A DNA stretch of 64,000 nt from Allomeiothermus silvanus DSM 9946. Lineage in GTDB: Bacteria; Deinococcota; Deinococci; Deinococcales; Thermaceae. A model generated the notes under the pieces. That model saw nothing but the letters and a program-made list of their open reading frames with translations, had not been told where the DNA came from and did not search any database. Below are positions 1 through 7,896 of this stretch, one piece after another. A program made the translations under genes and the position numbers. How positions within the stretch are numbered: position 1 is the first letter of the stretch; every line of letters starts with the position of its first letter. The stretch lies in the NCBI RefSeq assembly GCF_000092125.1, contig NC_014212.1, positions 2,628,279 to 2,692,278 on the forward strand, written 5' to 3'.

Positions 1-776
1 GACACGCAGCTTTCTGGGGGACCTCGGCCTATACAAGCGCCCTTCTGGCCAAGGCCGGTCTGCCTTTTCCGCTGGCGGTGCTGGGGGGGGTGGGCGTCAC
101 CACTTTGTTGGCTACGGCTATCGGCTTCCTTTCCATCCGTCGCCAGGGTATTTACTTTGCTATGGTCACCTTGGCCTTTGCCCAGATGGTCTATTACATA
201 GCCAACGAGCTACGCAGCCTTACTGGTGGCGAGAACGGGGTGCAAGGGGTTCCCCGAACCCTTTGGGGGTTGGATCTTTCAAACCCCTTGGCGTTTTATT
301 ACGCTGCGCTGCCCTTGGTGGCCTTGGGGTTCTTTTTAGCTTGGCGAACTGTGCGCTCCCCCTTTGGCCACGTGCTCATCGCCGTGCGCGAGGAGGAGGC
401 CCGCGCCCAAGCGCTGGGCTACCCCACCACCCGCTTCAAGTTCCTGGATTTTTTGCTCTCCGCAGGTTTGTCGGCGTTAGCAGGAGGGCTGTACGCCCTC
501 AATCATGGTTTTGTAGCCCTCGAGGTGGTCCATTGGTCCACCTCCGGCCTCGTGGTCATGATGGCCATCCTAGGAGGCATCGGCACCCTATGGGGGGGGC
601 TTTTGGGGGCAGCGGTGGTGTTGTTGCTGCGCGACTGGCTTTCGGCGTGGACCGATGCCTGGGGCGTAGCCACCGGGATCATCTTCGTACTGGTGGTTCT
701 GGGGTTCCGCCAGGGCATCTGGGGCAGCTTGATACGAATGTGGCAACATCGTAGGCAAGCGATACCCAAAAGCTAG
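1..776 (+). CDS. livM: Branched-chain amino acid ABC transporter permease LivM (5' end outside window)
   Basis: The reading frame is open from base 3, so the gene begins upstream of the window; 257 C-terminal residues are visible. It is a polytopic membrane protein with the features of the LivM family: the GIYFAMVTLAFAQMVYY segment, a central loop with EEEARAQALGY (the ATPase-contacting EAA-like region), and the closing GGIGTLWGGLLGAAVVLLLRDW segment. LivM pairs with LivH and the ATPases LivG/LivF to import leucine, isoleucine, valine or related substrates. Its partners must lie upstream. It is convergent with the tetR gene that follows, and I see no strong hairpin in the 46-base gap. Confidence 0.9.
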   Translation, partial: HAAFWGTSAYTSALLAKAGLPFPLAVLGGVGVTTLLATAIGFLSIRRQGIYFAMVTLAFAQMVYYIANELRSLTGGENGVQGVPRTLWGLDLSNPLAFYYAALPLVALGFFLAWRTVRSPFGHVLIAVREEEARAQALGYPTTRFKFLDFLLSAGLSALAGGLYALNHGFVALEVVHWSTSGLVVMMAILGGIGTLWGGLLGAAVVLLLRDWLSAWTDAWGVATGIIFVLVVLGFRQGIWGSLIRMWQHRRQAIPKS

Positions 777-822
777 GCGTCTGTCCCCCAATGTTTTTCT
801 GTAATTTATACAAGAAGAGCCT

Positions 823-1419
823 TTAGCGTGCCAGCGCCCCCTCCAACACCAGATCGAGAAACTTGAGCATCTCGTCCTTGAGGCGGCGCTCAGGAGTGTA
901 GGCCGACCAGCGTAGCGCCGAGAGCAGGTAAGTATCGGCCAGCGAACGGGCGATGCGCTCGAGGGAGAGATCTTTGCGAAGTTCGCCCGCCTCGCGTAAA
1001 GGGCGCAACACCTCCGCCACGAAGTCTCCTAAGGGCAAGGCCTCAAAGGCTGAGCGGGCCCGCTCAGGGTCAGGGTTGAGCAGTTCGTAGGCCAGCGGCG
1101 AGAGCAGTTCGCGCTCACGCTCGGATACCTCAGAAAGCCGCTCCCACATCCTCCGGAGCACATCCAGCGGCGGGCTGCCCTCCTCGAGTTCGGCCCTAGC
1201 CTGTTCAGAAAGCTGGGTTAGCAGTTCCGCGCCGTAATCCAGCAGCACCGCCTCCTTGTAGGGGTAGTAGTTGAAAAAAGTCCCCCTGGAAACATGCGCA
1301 GCCTTGGCGATATCGGTCGCGGTGGTCTGATGAAAACCCCGCTCGCGAAAAAGTTGCACTGCAGTCCGGTAAATGCGCTCCCTCCGGCGTTGCTTTTGCC
1401 GTTCACGCAGGCCAGGCAT
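823..1419 (-). CDS. TetR/AcrR family transcriptional regulator
   Basis: The product is 198 residues, normal for TetR proteins. Residues 1-50 form the family DNA-binding domain, with an RRRERIYRTAVQLFRERGF helix followed by the recognition segment HVSRGTFFNYYPYKEAVL. The rest is a helical ligand-binding and dimer domain with no recognisable ligand signature. I chose the ATG at 1419 because a TACAAT box ends 6 bases before it. A longer reading from a TTG at 1455 would place that promoter inside the gene, and the TTG itself falls in the apparent -35 box. It lies directly downstream of anmK. The target genes are unknown; the convergent transporter is one possibility. Confidence 0.85.
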   Translation of the reverse strand: MPGLRERQKQRRRERIYRTAVQLFRERGFHQTTATDIAKAAHVSRGTFFNYYPYKEAVLLDYGAELLTQLSEQARAELEEGSPPLDVLRRMWERLSEVSERERELLSPLAYELLNPDPERARSAFEALPLGDFVAEVLRPLREAGELRKDLSLERIARSLADTYLLSALRWSAYTPERRLKDEMLKFLDLVLEGALAR

Positions 1420-1425
1420 GGGCCG

Positions 1426-1455
1426 ATTGTACTGGAGTCCGCTTGGGAATGGCAA
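1426..1455 (-). promoter_or_regulatory. Leaderless promoter of the tetR gene
   Basis: On the minus strand a -35 box TTGCCA (1450-1455) and a -10 box TACAAT (1426-1431) are separated by 18 bases. The -10 box ends 6 bases before the ATG at 1419, so the transcript would begin at or next to the start codon. This gives tetR its own promoter even though anmK lies just upstream on the same strand. Confidence 0.6.
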
Positions 1456-1462
1456 TCACCTT

Positions 1463-2542
1463 TTATCTCGCCGCAGCGGGCAGGCAAAGCTTTCCCGCGA
1501 TAGCCGCCCGGCTAGCCCCGGTGACCGCCGGGAGCACATTGGGCAGGCCGTAAAACCGCAAATACCCTAGCACTGCAAATGCCAGCGCTTCACGCAAGCG
1601 GCTATCGTGGCCCCGCTCTTCGAAAGTGTAGACCGGAACCGGTAGCCCGGCGCGTAGCTGCTCCATCAGGGCTTGGTTGTAGGCCCCTCCGCCTGCTACC
1701 CAGACCTCATCTAACCCCTGTGGCAGCACGAAGTCGTGGTAAGCCTGGACGATGCTTCGGGCCGTGAAGTAGGTAAGGGTAGCCAGGAGGTCATAGGGGC
1801 GCAGGCCCTCGGTTTCGAGGTTATCCAGCCGCCATAGCTCACGCCCAGTGGATTTAGGCGGTTTGCGGGTGAAGTAGGGGTGGGAGAGCCAAGCGGTGGC
1901 TTTTTCCACGTCCACCCGCCCCCGGCGCGCGAGGCTTCCGCCTGGGTCGTAAGTCAGGCCAAGCCGGGCGGCAGCCTCGTCGAGCAGGCAGTTGCCAGGG
2001 CCGGTGTCGAAGGCGAAAACCCCCTCCCCCTCGAGTCCGGGCAAGTAGGTGAGGTTTGAGATCCCCCCCAGGTTGTGGATGGCCCGGCGCACCCCCTCTT
2101 CGCCGTAGAGAAGCAAGTCGGGGTAGGCCACCAGGGGGGCGGCTTCACCCCCCACAGCCAGATCCGCCGGGCGGAAGTCCGCCACCACTGGGCAACCCAA
2201 GGCCTCGGCCAGGTAGGCGGCCTCCCCAATCTGGAAGGTGGCCAGCGGGGGCTCATGCCAAATGGTTTGCCCGTGCAGGGCAGCCAGTTCCACCCGACCC
2301 GCTAGCGGCTGGGCCCCCTCAGCATAGAAGCGGCCCAGCTCGTGGTGGAGCAAAGCCAGGGCCCGGGTGTGCATATCCCCGCGTAAGGCCAGAAGCACCC
2401 GCTGGCGAAGTTCAGCGGGAAAGGGGACCGAGCGGTGTTCGCGCACGGTCCACTGGAGCCTAGGCGGTCGCCCTCCCAGGTCGGCCAGTACCAGATCAGC
2501 CCCGTCTGCCGAGGTTCCCGACATGATTCCCAAAACGCGCAA
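1463..2542 (-). CDS. anmK: Anhydro-N-acetylmuramic acid kinase AnmK
   Basis: This 359-residue protein has the full AnmK signature: GTSADGAD at residues 9-16 (ATP phosphate binding), HGQT at 90-93, GGEAAPL near 131-137, NLGGISN at 157-163 and FDTGPGN at 178-184, whose Asp179 is the expected catalytic base. AnmK opens the 1,6-anhydro ring of anhMurNAc and phosphorylates it to MurNAc-6-phosphate, the substrate of MurQ encoded at 7897-8769. The start is a TTG preceded by a purine-rich stretch (GGAGACGA). It lies 28 bases after the GntR gene on the same strand, so the two are probably cotranscribed and repressed together. Confidence 0.95.
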   Translation of the reverse strand: MRVLGIMSGTSADGADLVLADLGGRPPRLQWTVREHRSVPFPAELRQRVLLALRGDMHTRALALLHHELGRFYAEGAQPLAGRVELAALHGQTIWHEPPLATFQIGEAAYLAEALGCPVVADFRPADLAVGGEAAPLVAYPDLLLYGEEGVRRAIHNLGGISNLTYLPGLEGEGVFAFDTGPGNCLLDEAAARLGLTYDPGGSLARRGRVDVEKATAWLSHPYFTRKPPKSTGRELWRLDNLETEGLRPYDLLATLTYFTARSIVQAYHDFVLPQGLDEVWVAGGGAYNQALMEQLRAGLPVPVYTFEERGHDSRLREALAFAVLGYLRFYGLPNVLPAVTGASRAAIAGKLCLPAAAR

Positions 2543-2570
2543 AATCGTCTCCTATGTCATACCGCCTGGA

Positions 2571-3296
2571 TCAGGCTCCGCTACGGAGTTCGGCCACGAA
2601 GTCGTAGCGGTCACCCCGGTAGTGGGAACGGGTGAACTCGAGCACGCCGCCATCCGGCAGGTACCCCAGACGCTCGATATAGAGCACCGGAGCCCCCGGG
2701 GCAACCCCCAAAAGCCCGGCCTCGCGCTCTTCGGCAGCCACCGCCCGCAAACGCTGCAAGGCCCGCACCGGGCGCAGGGAGCGGGCCTCGAGGTGGGCAT
2801 AGAGCGACTCCGCCACGGCTTCCGGATCCGGCAGGTACCTGGCCGGGAGCACCGCCAGTTCCAAAGCCATCGGCTCGCCCTGGGCCAGGCGTACCCGCTC
2901 GAGCCGAGCTACCTGACTTCCCGGAGAGAGGCCCAAGGCCAAAGCCTCCTCGGGGGTGGCCTGGAACACCCCCCGCTGCACCCAACGGCTGCTGGCCTCG
3001 AGCCCCCGGGCCCGCATATCTTGGCTGAACCCGGTAAGCACCGAAAGCGGCTGCTCCACGCGGGGGGCCACATAGGTTCCGCTCCCCTGGCGGCGCAACA
3101 AGAGTCCCTCATCCTCCAAGCGCTCGAGGGCTTTGCGCAGGGTGATCCGCGAAACCCCTAGCTGCTCGGCCAGCTCGCGCTCCGGCGGCAGAGCCTCGCC
3201 GGGCCGCCACTTCCCTGCGGCCAGCACCGAGCGCAAGGCGGCCTCGAGCTGAAGGTAGAGGGGGGTGTGGGAGGAACTATTCAGGTGCAGTTTCAT
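2571..3296 (-). CDS. GntR family regulator, HutC/UTRA subfamily (amino sugar or muropeptide repressor)
   Basis: The product has 241 residues. Residues 10-75 are a winged helix (PPERELAEQLGVSRITLRKALERL, shortened here to its core RELAEQLGVSRITLRKAL) and residues about 90-235 are a UTRA ligand-binding domain of the NagR/DasR/FarR type. NagR-like members sense GlcNAc-6-P or GlcN-6-P, which is the product of the MurQ reaction encoded nearby. Upstream of this gene, both solute-binding protein operons and the GNAT-kinase operon I see the same direct repeat of ATACCA at 11-base period, so it is the likely repressor of the whole region and of itself. Ligand and target assignment are inference. Confidence 0.9.
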   Translation of the reverse strand: MKLHLNSSSHTPLYLQLEAALRSVLAAGKWRPGEALPPERELAEQLGVSRITLRKALERLEDEGLLLRRQGSGTYVAPRVEQPLSVLTGFSQDMRARGLEASSRWVQRGVFQATPEEALALGLSPGSQVARLERVRLAQGEPMALELAVLPARYLPDPEAVAESLYAHLEARSLRPVRALQRLRAVAAEEREAGLLGVAPGAPVLYIERLGYLPDGGVLEFTRSHYRGDRYDFVAELRSGA

Positions 3297-3306
3297 GCCT
3301 GCTCTG

Positions 3307-3326
3307 AATATACCACCCCACTACCA
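3307..3326 (-). promoter_or_regulatory. Operator 1 and -10 box of the gntR-anmK operon
   Basis: The plus strand reads ATACCA (3310-3315), five bases, CTACCA (3321-3326). A minus-strand -10 box TATATT occupies 3307-3312, ten bases before the gntR start at 3296, and overlaps the first half-site. The same spacing recurs at 3422-3438, 8889-8905 and 19197-19213. The overlap with the -10 box fits autorepression. Confidence 0.6.
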
Positions 3327-3421
3327 ATCTACCTCTAGTTTGTGCCGGATTTCACCGCATTGGCCTTTGGCGTGATGAGTTGAAGTCGAGCTCGAGGGGG
3401 TTGCCCTCCGCTTCTATACTA

Positions 3422-3457
3422 ATACCACTTGAATACCAAACCCTAAACTACTAATAT
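3422..3457 (+). promoter_or_regulatory. Promoter and operator 2 of the first muropeptide transporter operon
   Basis: A -35 box TTGAAT (3429-3434), a 17-base spacer and a -10 box TAATAT (3452-3457) form a good sigma-A promoter. Direct repeats ATACCA at 3422-3427 and 3433-3438 straddle the -35 box, so a bound repressor would block RNA polymerase. The ribosome binding site AAGGAGG (3484-3490) sits four bases before the ATG at 3495. Confidence 0.65.
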
Positions 3458-3494
3458 CGAGGGGTATAGTCTGGGTGCACCAAAAGGAGGCCTT

Positions 3495-5003
3495 ATGCGG
3501 CGAATGGGGTGGCTATTCCTGGCAATCTTGATCGGCTCTTTAGCCGGAGCGCAAAACCCGATACGGGGGGGCACATTTCAGATCGCGGTAGACTCATCCC
3601 CAGCGGGCCTTGACCCCCACGTAGCGACAGCCTTCGCGACCTTCGTAGTGATCGGGAACATCTACGAGGGGCTTACCGAGATAGACGAGGGGCTGAGGGT
3701 GCGCCCGGCCCTGGCCGAGTCCTGGAAGGTAAGCCCCGATGGGCTTACCTACACCTTCAAGCTGCGCCCCGGCGTGACCTTCCACAACGGCCAAGCCTTC
3801 GACGCCAAGGACGTGCTGGCCACCTTTAACCGGGTGCGCGACCCCAAGACTGGCTCCCCCATCGCCAGCCGCTTCAACCTGGTCAAGGAGGTGCGGGCCA
3901 CGGGGCCGCTGGAAGTAGTCTTCGAGCTCTCCCAGCCCTTCTCTCCCTTCCTAAGCGAACTAGCTGGGCTTTCCATCGTACCGGCAGAGTACATTGCCTC
4001 GGGCGGGGACTTGCAGCGCCGGGCAGTGGGCACCGGGCCTTTCCAATTCAAGGAGTGGGTACCCGATACCTACATCCTGCTCGAGCGCAACCCTAAATAT
4101 TACCGCCAAGGCCGGCCCTATCTGGATGCCCTCAAGTTCAACATCGTCCCCGACGCAGCTACCCGGCAGATAGGGATCTCCAGCGGAAGCTACCACTTCC
4201 TGCCCAATATCGACCCCTCGCTAGCCGTGACCCTCAAAAATGCCCCTGGCGTCAAGCTTTACGAAAGCCAGGATCTGAGCTACAGCCTGCTGGGGATGAA
4301 CGTCACCCGCAAGCCCTTTGACAATCCCAAGGTGCGCGAAGCTCTCAACTATTCCATTGACCGCAAGGCTTTAGTGCAGGCCGTGTACTTCGGCAACGGG
4401 GTTCCCGGTGGACCGCTCTCGCCTGCGCTCAAGGGCTGGGCCTCGCCGGTTTCGGCCTTCCCCTGTTACAACACCAACCCACAGAAAGCTCGAGAGCTGC
4501 TGCGCCAGGCCGGTTACCCAAACGGCGTGGACTTCACTATCCTGACTCTGGGCTCAGTCAAAACCGTGGTGGATGCGGCCCAGGTGTTGCAAGCCCAGTT
4601 GGCCCCGGCAGGCTTCCGCGCCAAGATCGAGATTTTGGAACTGGGCAAGTTCGTGCAGGAGTGGCGCAACTCCAACTTCGATGCCTTCGCCTCGCTCAAT
4701 GGAGGCAGCGCCGATCCTGATGGCTACCTCTTCCGCACGTTCTCTACGGGCGGCTCGACCAACGTCTTCAAATACTCCGATCCCCAGGTAGATCAACTGC
4801 TGAACCAAGGCCGCACGGCGACCTCAGCTGATACCCGGCGCAAGATCTACGCCGAGTTGCAAGTCAAGCTGGCCTGCCAGGGGCCCATCGCCCACCTGGT
4901 CTACGGCACCCTCTTCTCGGCAGCCCGTGAAAACGTACAAGGCTTCAAGCCCATTCCCACCCGCTCGCTTTTATACCTGCGCGAGACCTGGCTGGCACGG
5001 TGA
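3495..5003 (+). CDS. Peptide/nickel-type ABC transporter substrate-binding protein (SBP family 5)
   Basis: This 502-residue protein starts with a Sec signal peptide (WLFLAILIGSLAGA, cleavage expected before QNP) and then follows the SBP_bac_5 fold, with the typical AESWKVSPDGLTYTFKLRPGVTFHNG stretch split over residues 75-100 and a NYSIDRKALV segment near 280. This family binds oligopeptides, opines, nickel chelates or, as in MppA-like proteins, murein peptides. Here it heads an operon with two permeases, a serine hydrolase and murQ under the amino sugar operator, so a muropeptide or MurNAc-containing ligand is the best guess. It is unlike the two larger binding proteins downstream, which resemble each other. 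Confidence 0.88.
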   Translation: MRRMGWLFLAILIGSLAGAQNPIRGGTFQIAVDSSPAGLDPHVATAFATFVVIGNIYEGLTEIDEGLRVRPALAESWKVSPDGLTYTFKLRPGVTFHNGQAFDAKDVLATFNRVRDPKTGSPIASRFNLVKEVRATGPLEVVFELSQPFSPFLSELAGLSIVPAEYIASGGDLQRRAVGTGPFQFKEWVPDTYILLERNPKYYRQGRPYLDALKFNIVPDAATRQIGISSGSYHFLPNIDPSLAVTLKNAPGVKLYESQDLSYSLLGMNVTRKPFDNPKVREALNYSIDRKALVQAVYFGNGVPGGPLSPALKGWASPVSAFPCYNTNPQKARELLRQAGYPNGVDFTILTLGSVKTVVDAAQVLQAQLAPAGFRAKIEILELGKFVQEWRNSNFDAFASLNGGSADPDGYLFRTFSTGGSTNVFKYSDPQVDQLLNQGRTATSADTRRKIYAELQVKLACQGPIAHLVYGTLFSAARENVQGFKPIPTRSLLYLRETWLAR

Positions 5004-5015
5004 ATGATCTTGTTC

Positions 5016-5064
5016 TACGTCTTACCTCCTGCACTCGAGCCAAGGACGTATGGCATAAGACGTA
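5016..5064 (+). terminator. Stem-loop between binding protein and permease genes
   Basis: The inverted arms TACGTCTTA (5016-5024) and TAAGACGTA (5056-5064) are perfect 9-base complements with a 31-base loop. There is no T-run, so it is more likely an mRNA-stabilising or attenuating structure that keeps the binding protein in excess over the permeases than a full terminator. Confidence 0.4.
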
Positions 5065-5086
5065 ATGTGTACAACACCTGACGCTC

Positions 5087-6037
5087 ATGCTCGCCTATAC
5101 CCTTCGCCGGCTCCTTGACCTCGTGCTGGTGCTCTTCGGGGTCTCGGTGCTGGTGTTTTTGATGATCCGGCTGATCCCCGGCGACGCGGTGCAGATCATG
5201 TTGGGAGCCAACACCGAGATCACCCCGGACCGCCTCGAGGCCCTGCGCGAAAAACTGGGCTTAAACAAGCCGCTTTTGGTGCAGTATGGGGAATGGTTGA
5301 CCAAAATCCTGCGCGGCGATTTAGGCCAAAGCGTCTGGACAGGAGCCCCAATCCGGGATGAGATACTGGCGCGGTTGCCCCTCACACTCGAGCTCACCCT
5401 GCTCTCTTTGGTGCTGGGGGCCACACTCTCGATCCCTGTAGGCATCCTCACCGCCTACTGGCGCAACTCGACGGGCGAGTACCTGGTACGGCTTGCGGCC
5501 ATCGCGGGCGTGACGGTGCCGTCGTTCTGGTTGGGGACGCTTTTTATTTATCTGTCGTTCAGACTCTGGCCCACTTTTCCCACCATCGGTTACGTGCCGC
5601 TGACACAAGACCCGGCAGGGCACTTCTCGAGGCTCCTCTTCCCCATCCTGGCGCTGAGTTTGCCGCTTCTGGCGGGGCTGTCGCGGCTATTGCGCTCTAC
5701 GCTGCTCGACATCCTGAACCAAGACTATATCCGCACCGCCCGCGCCAAGGGGCTATCTGAGCGGATAGTGCTGTACAAACACGCCCTGCGCAACGCGCTG
5801 ATCCCACTGGTGACGGTGGTGGGCATTCAGGCCGGCTACCTCTTCGGCGGGGCCATCGTGGTCGAGCAGGTCTTTGCCCTGCCAGGGATGGGCCGCCTGA
5901 TTGTGGGAGCCATCAACGAGCGTAACTACCCGCTGGTACAAGGAAGCATACTGCTGGTGACAGCAGGATTTGTGTGCATCAACCTGCTGGTGGATCTGGC
6001 CTACGCCTACCTCGACCCCCGGGTGGAGTACGCATGA
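5087..6037 (+). CDS. ABC transporter permease, DppB/OppB family
   Basis: The 316-residue product has about six membrane segments and the family EAA loop, DYIRTARAKGLSERIVLYKH, near residues 210-230. The N-terminal IRLIPGDAVQIMLG segment is typical of DppB/OppB. It forms the first half of the membrane channel with the DppC-type protein encoded next, whose ATG overlaps this stop codon (ATGA). It lies downstream of a family 5 binding protein and upstream of muropeptide enzymes. No ATPase subunit is encoded in this operon, so it must borrow one from another locus. Confidence 0.92.
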   Translation: MLAYTLRRLLDLVLVLFGVSVLVFLMIRLIPGDAVQIMLGANTEITPDRLEALREKLGLNKPLLVQYGEWLTKILRGDLGQSVWTGAPIRDEILARLPLTLELTLLSLVLGATLSIPVGILTAYWRNSTGEYLVRLAAIAGVTVPSFWLGTLFIYLSFRLWPTFPTIGYVPLTQDPAGHFSRLLFPILALSLPLLAGLSRLLRSTLLDILNQDYIRTARAKGLSERIVLYKHALRNALIPLVTVVGIQAGYLFGGAIVVEQVFALPGMGRLIVGAINERNYPLVQGSILLVTAGFVCINLLVDLAYAYLDPRVEYA

Positions 6038-6876
6038 GCGGTGCCTGGACCTTGACTCAAGGCCTCCTGCGCAACCCGCTGGGGTCGCTGGGACTCTGCC
6101 TCACGCTGCTCGTCGTGCTGGGCGGGCTGTTCGCCCCGCTCATCGCGCCCTACGACCCGCTGTGGCAGGACATCCTGGCCCGGCTCTCGGCCCCAACAGC
6201 GCAGCACTGGCTTGGCACTGACCAGTTCGGGCGGGACGTGCTTTCGAGGATCCTCTTTGGCATCCGGGCTTCGCTCGGAGTGGCTGGGCTATCGGTGGCT
6301 ATCGCTCTACTGACCGGCAGCCTTCTGGGAATCTCAGCGGCGTATTACGGCGGCTTCTACGACCGGCTAGTGATGCGGGTGATGGACGTGTTCCTAGCCT
6401 TCCCCATTATCCTGCTCGCTATCGGGATCATCGCCATGCTGGGGCCCAATCAGTGGAACACCGCCTTGGCCATCGGCATCGTCTATACCCCAATCTTCGC
6501 CCGGCTGGTGCGGGGGCCGGCCCTGGTGCTGCGCGAGAGCGAGTACGTACAGGCAGCGCAGGCCCTGGGCGCTTCGACCCTGCGGGTCATAGGGCGTCAC
6601 CTGCTGCCCAACTTGGCCTCGGTGATCCTAGTGCAGTCCACTCTTTCGCTGTCCACCGCAATCCTGGTGGAGGCCTCGCTTTCGTTCTTGGGCCTGGGCA
6701 CTCAGCCTCCTACCCCTTCCTTGGGCTTGATGCTCTCCGAGGGGCGGGCCTACCTGACGCTCTCGCCCTGGACCTCGGTGTTCTCGGGGCTGGCCATTCT
6801 GGCCGCCTCGTTAGGCTTTAACCTGTTGGGTGATGTGCTGCGCGACGCGCTCGACCCACGACTAAAAGGACGCTAA
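6034..6876 (+). CDS. ABC transporter permease, DppC/OppC family
   Basis: The start was set at ATG 6034, which overlaps the stop of the DppB-type gene by four bases; an upstream in-frame start would run inside that gene. The 280-residue product has the DppC layout: one N-terminal membrane segment, the GTDQFGRDVLSRILFG motif near residues 63-78, and the EAA loop EYVQAAQALGASTLRVIGRH near 170-190. It completes the channel of the first transporter. The serine hydrolase gene follows after only three bases, which points to a single transcript. Confidence 0.92.
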   Translation: MSGAWTLTQGLLRNPLGSLGLCLTLLVVLGGLFAPLIAPYDPLWQDILARLSAPTAQHWLGTDQFGRDVLSRILFGIRASLGVAGLSVAIALLTGSLLGISAAYYGGFYDRLVMRVMDVFLAFPIILLAIGIIAMLGPNQWNTALAIGIVYTPIFARLVRGPALVLRESEYVQAAQALGASTLRVIGRHLLPNLASVILVQSTLSLSTAILVEASLSFLGLGTQPPTPSLGLMLSEGRAYLTLSPWTSVFSGLAILAASLGFNLLGDVLRDALDPRLKGR

Positions 6877-6879
6877 ACC

Positions 6880-7881
6880 ATGCTCGAGACCGCCAGCAAA
6901 CTCGTCCAAGCCGCCATTGACTCAGGAAGCCTCCCCGGCGCGGCCTTAGGGCTGGTGCGCGCCCAAGGCCAAGCCCAGACCTGGATATACGGCAAAGCAC
7001 AAATTGAACCTGAACCCGCCCCGCTCGTTCAAGGGCTGCTTTTCGACCTGGCCAGCCTCACCAAGGTGCTCTTCACCGTGCCGGAGGTACTGCGGCTGGT
7101 AGAGGACGGGCTGGCCGACCTCGATGACCCCTTAGGGCGCTTCTTCCCCGAGATGGCCTGGATGCAAAACGGCGAACTCCCCAAGCGCACCCTGCGCCAG
7201 CTCCTAACCCACACCGCCGGGCTACCCGCCTGGGCACCCATCTATACCTGGGGCACAGCTCCTGAACTCCTCAAACAGCAGATCCTCCAGCACCGCTGGG
7301 AGGTGGGCGAGCCGGGCCCGACGGTGTATTCGGACATCGGGTATATCCTGCTGGGGCTTTTGCTCGAGCGCCTGCGCGGCAAACCCTTACGCGACTTCCC
7401 CCTGCCCGCAGGCCTAACCTGGAAACCCAGCCCGGAAAACTCGGTTGCCACCGAGCGTTGCCCCTGGCGAGGGCGGGTACTCAGGGGCGAGATCCACGAC
7501 GAAAACGCCTTCGCCCTGGGAGGGGCGGGGCATGCTGGGCTCTTCGGTACGCTGGAGGGGGTACTTTCCCGCGCCCAGGCCATCCTGGATGGAACCCTGC
7601 TCTCGCGGGCGGCGCTCGAGGAGATGACCCGCCCCCAGACCCCCGAACGGGCGTTGGGCTGGGTCCTGCGGCAGCCAGGTTTCAGCGGTGGAAGCCTGTG
7701 CAGCCCGCACACGATAGGGCACACCGGCTTCACCGGGACCGGGGTGTGGATCGACCTCGAGCGCGGCTATGCCTGGGCCCTCCTCACCCACCGCGTCCAC
7801 CCCACCCGCCATCGAGAAACCGGCATCGTCGAGCTACGGCGCGCAGTTGGCAACACCCTCGCCGGTCGCTGGAGGGAATAA
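6880..7881 (+). CDS. Serine hydrolase of the beta-lactamase/class C family, AmiE-like candidate
   Basis: The 333-residue protein carries the three motifs of the serine beta-lactamase fold: SLTK at residues 59-62 (nucleophile Ser59, Lys62), YSD at 150-152 in place of YxN, and HTG at 281-283 in place of KTG. In Bacillus subtilis a protein of this fold, AmiE, works with NamZ and MurQ in MurNAc recycling by removing stem peptides from MurNAc. Gene order here (transporter, this gene, murQ, later namZ) fits the same role. I see no signal peptide, unlike the secreted Bacillus enzyme, so it probably acts on imported muropeptides. A general esterase or D-aminopeptidase remains possible. Confidence 0.75.
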   Translation: MLETASKLVQAAIDSGSLPGAALGLVRAQGQAQTWIYGKAQIEPEPAPLVQGLLFDLASLTKVLFTVPEVLRLVEDGLADLDDPLGRFFPEMAWMQNGELPKRTLRQLLTHTAGLPAWAPIYTWGTAPELLKQQILQHRWEVGEPGPTVYSDIGYILLGLLLERLRGKPLRDFPLPAGLTWKPSPENSVATERCPWRGRVLRGEIHDENAFALGGAGHAGLFGTLEGVLSRAQAILDGTLLSRAALEEMTRPQTPERALGWVLRQPGFSGGSLCSPHTIGHTGFTGTGVWIDLERGYAWALLTHRVHPTRHRETGIVELRRAVGNTLAGRWRE

Positions 7882-7896
7882 AAGGAGAACCTACCC

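Noticed and set aside
1420-1455. Longer TetR start at TTG 1455
   Set aside because: The extension would include the TACAAT promoter and the TTG is part of the apparent -35 box; ATG 1419 fits better.
2056-2463. Plus-strand frame within anmK
   Set aside because: Composition is Pro/Arg-rich antisense shadow and overlaps a conserved kinase.
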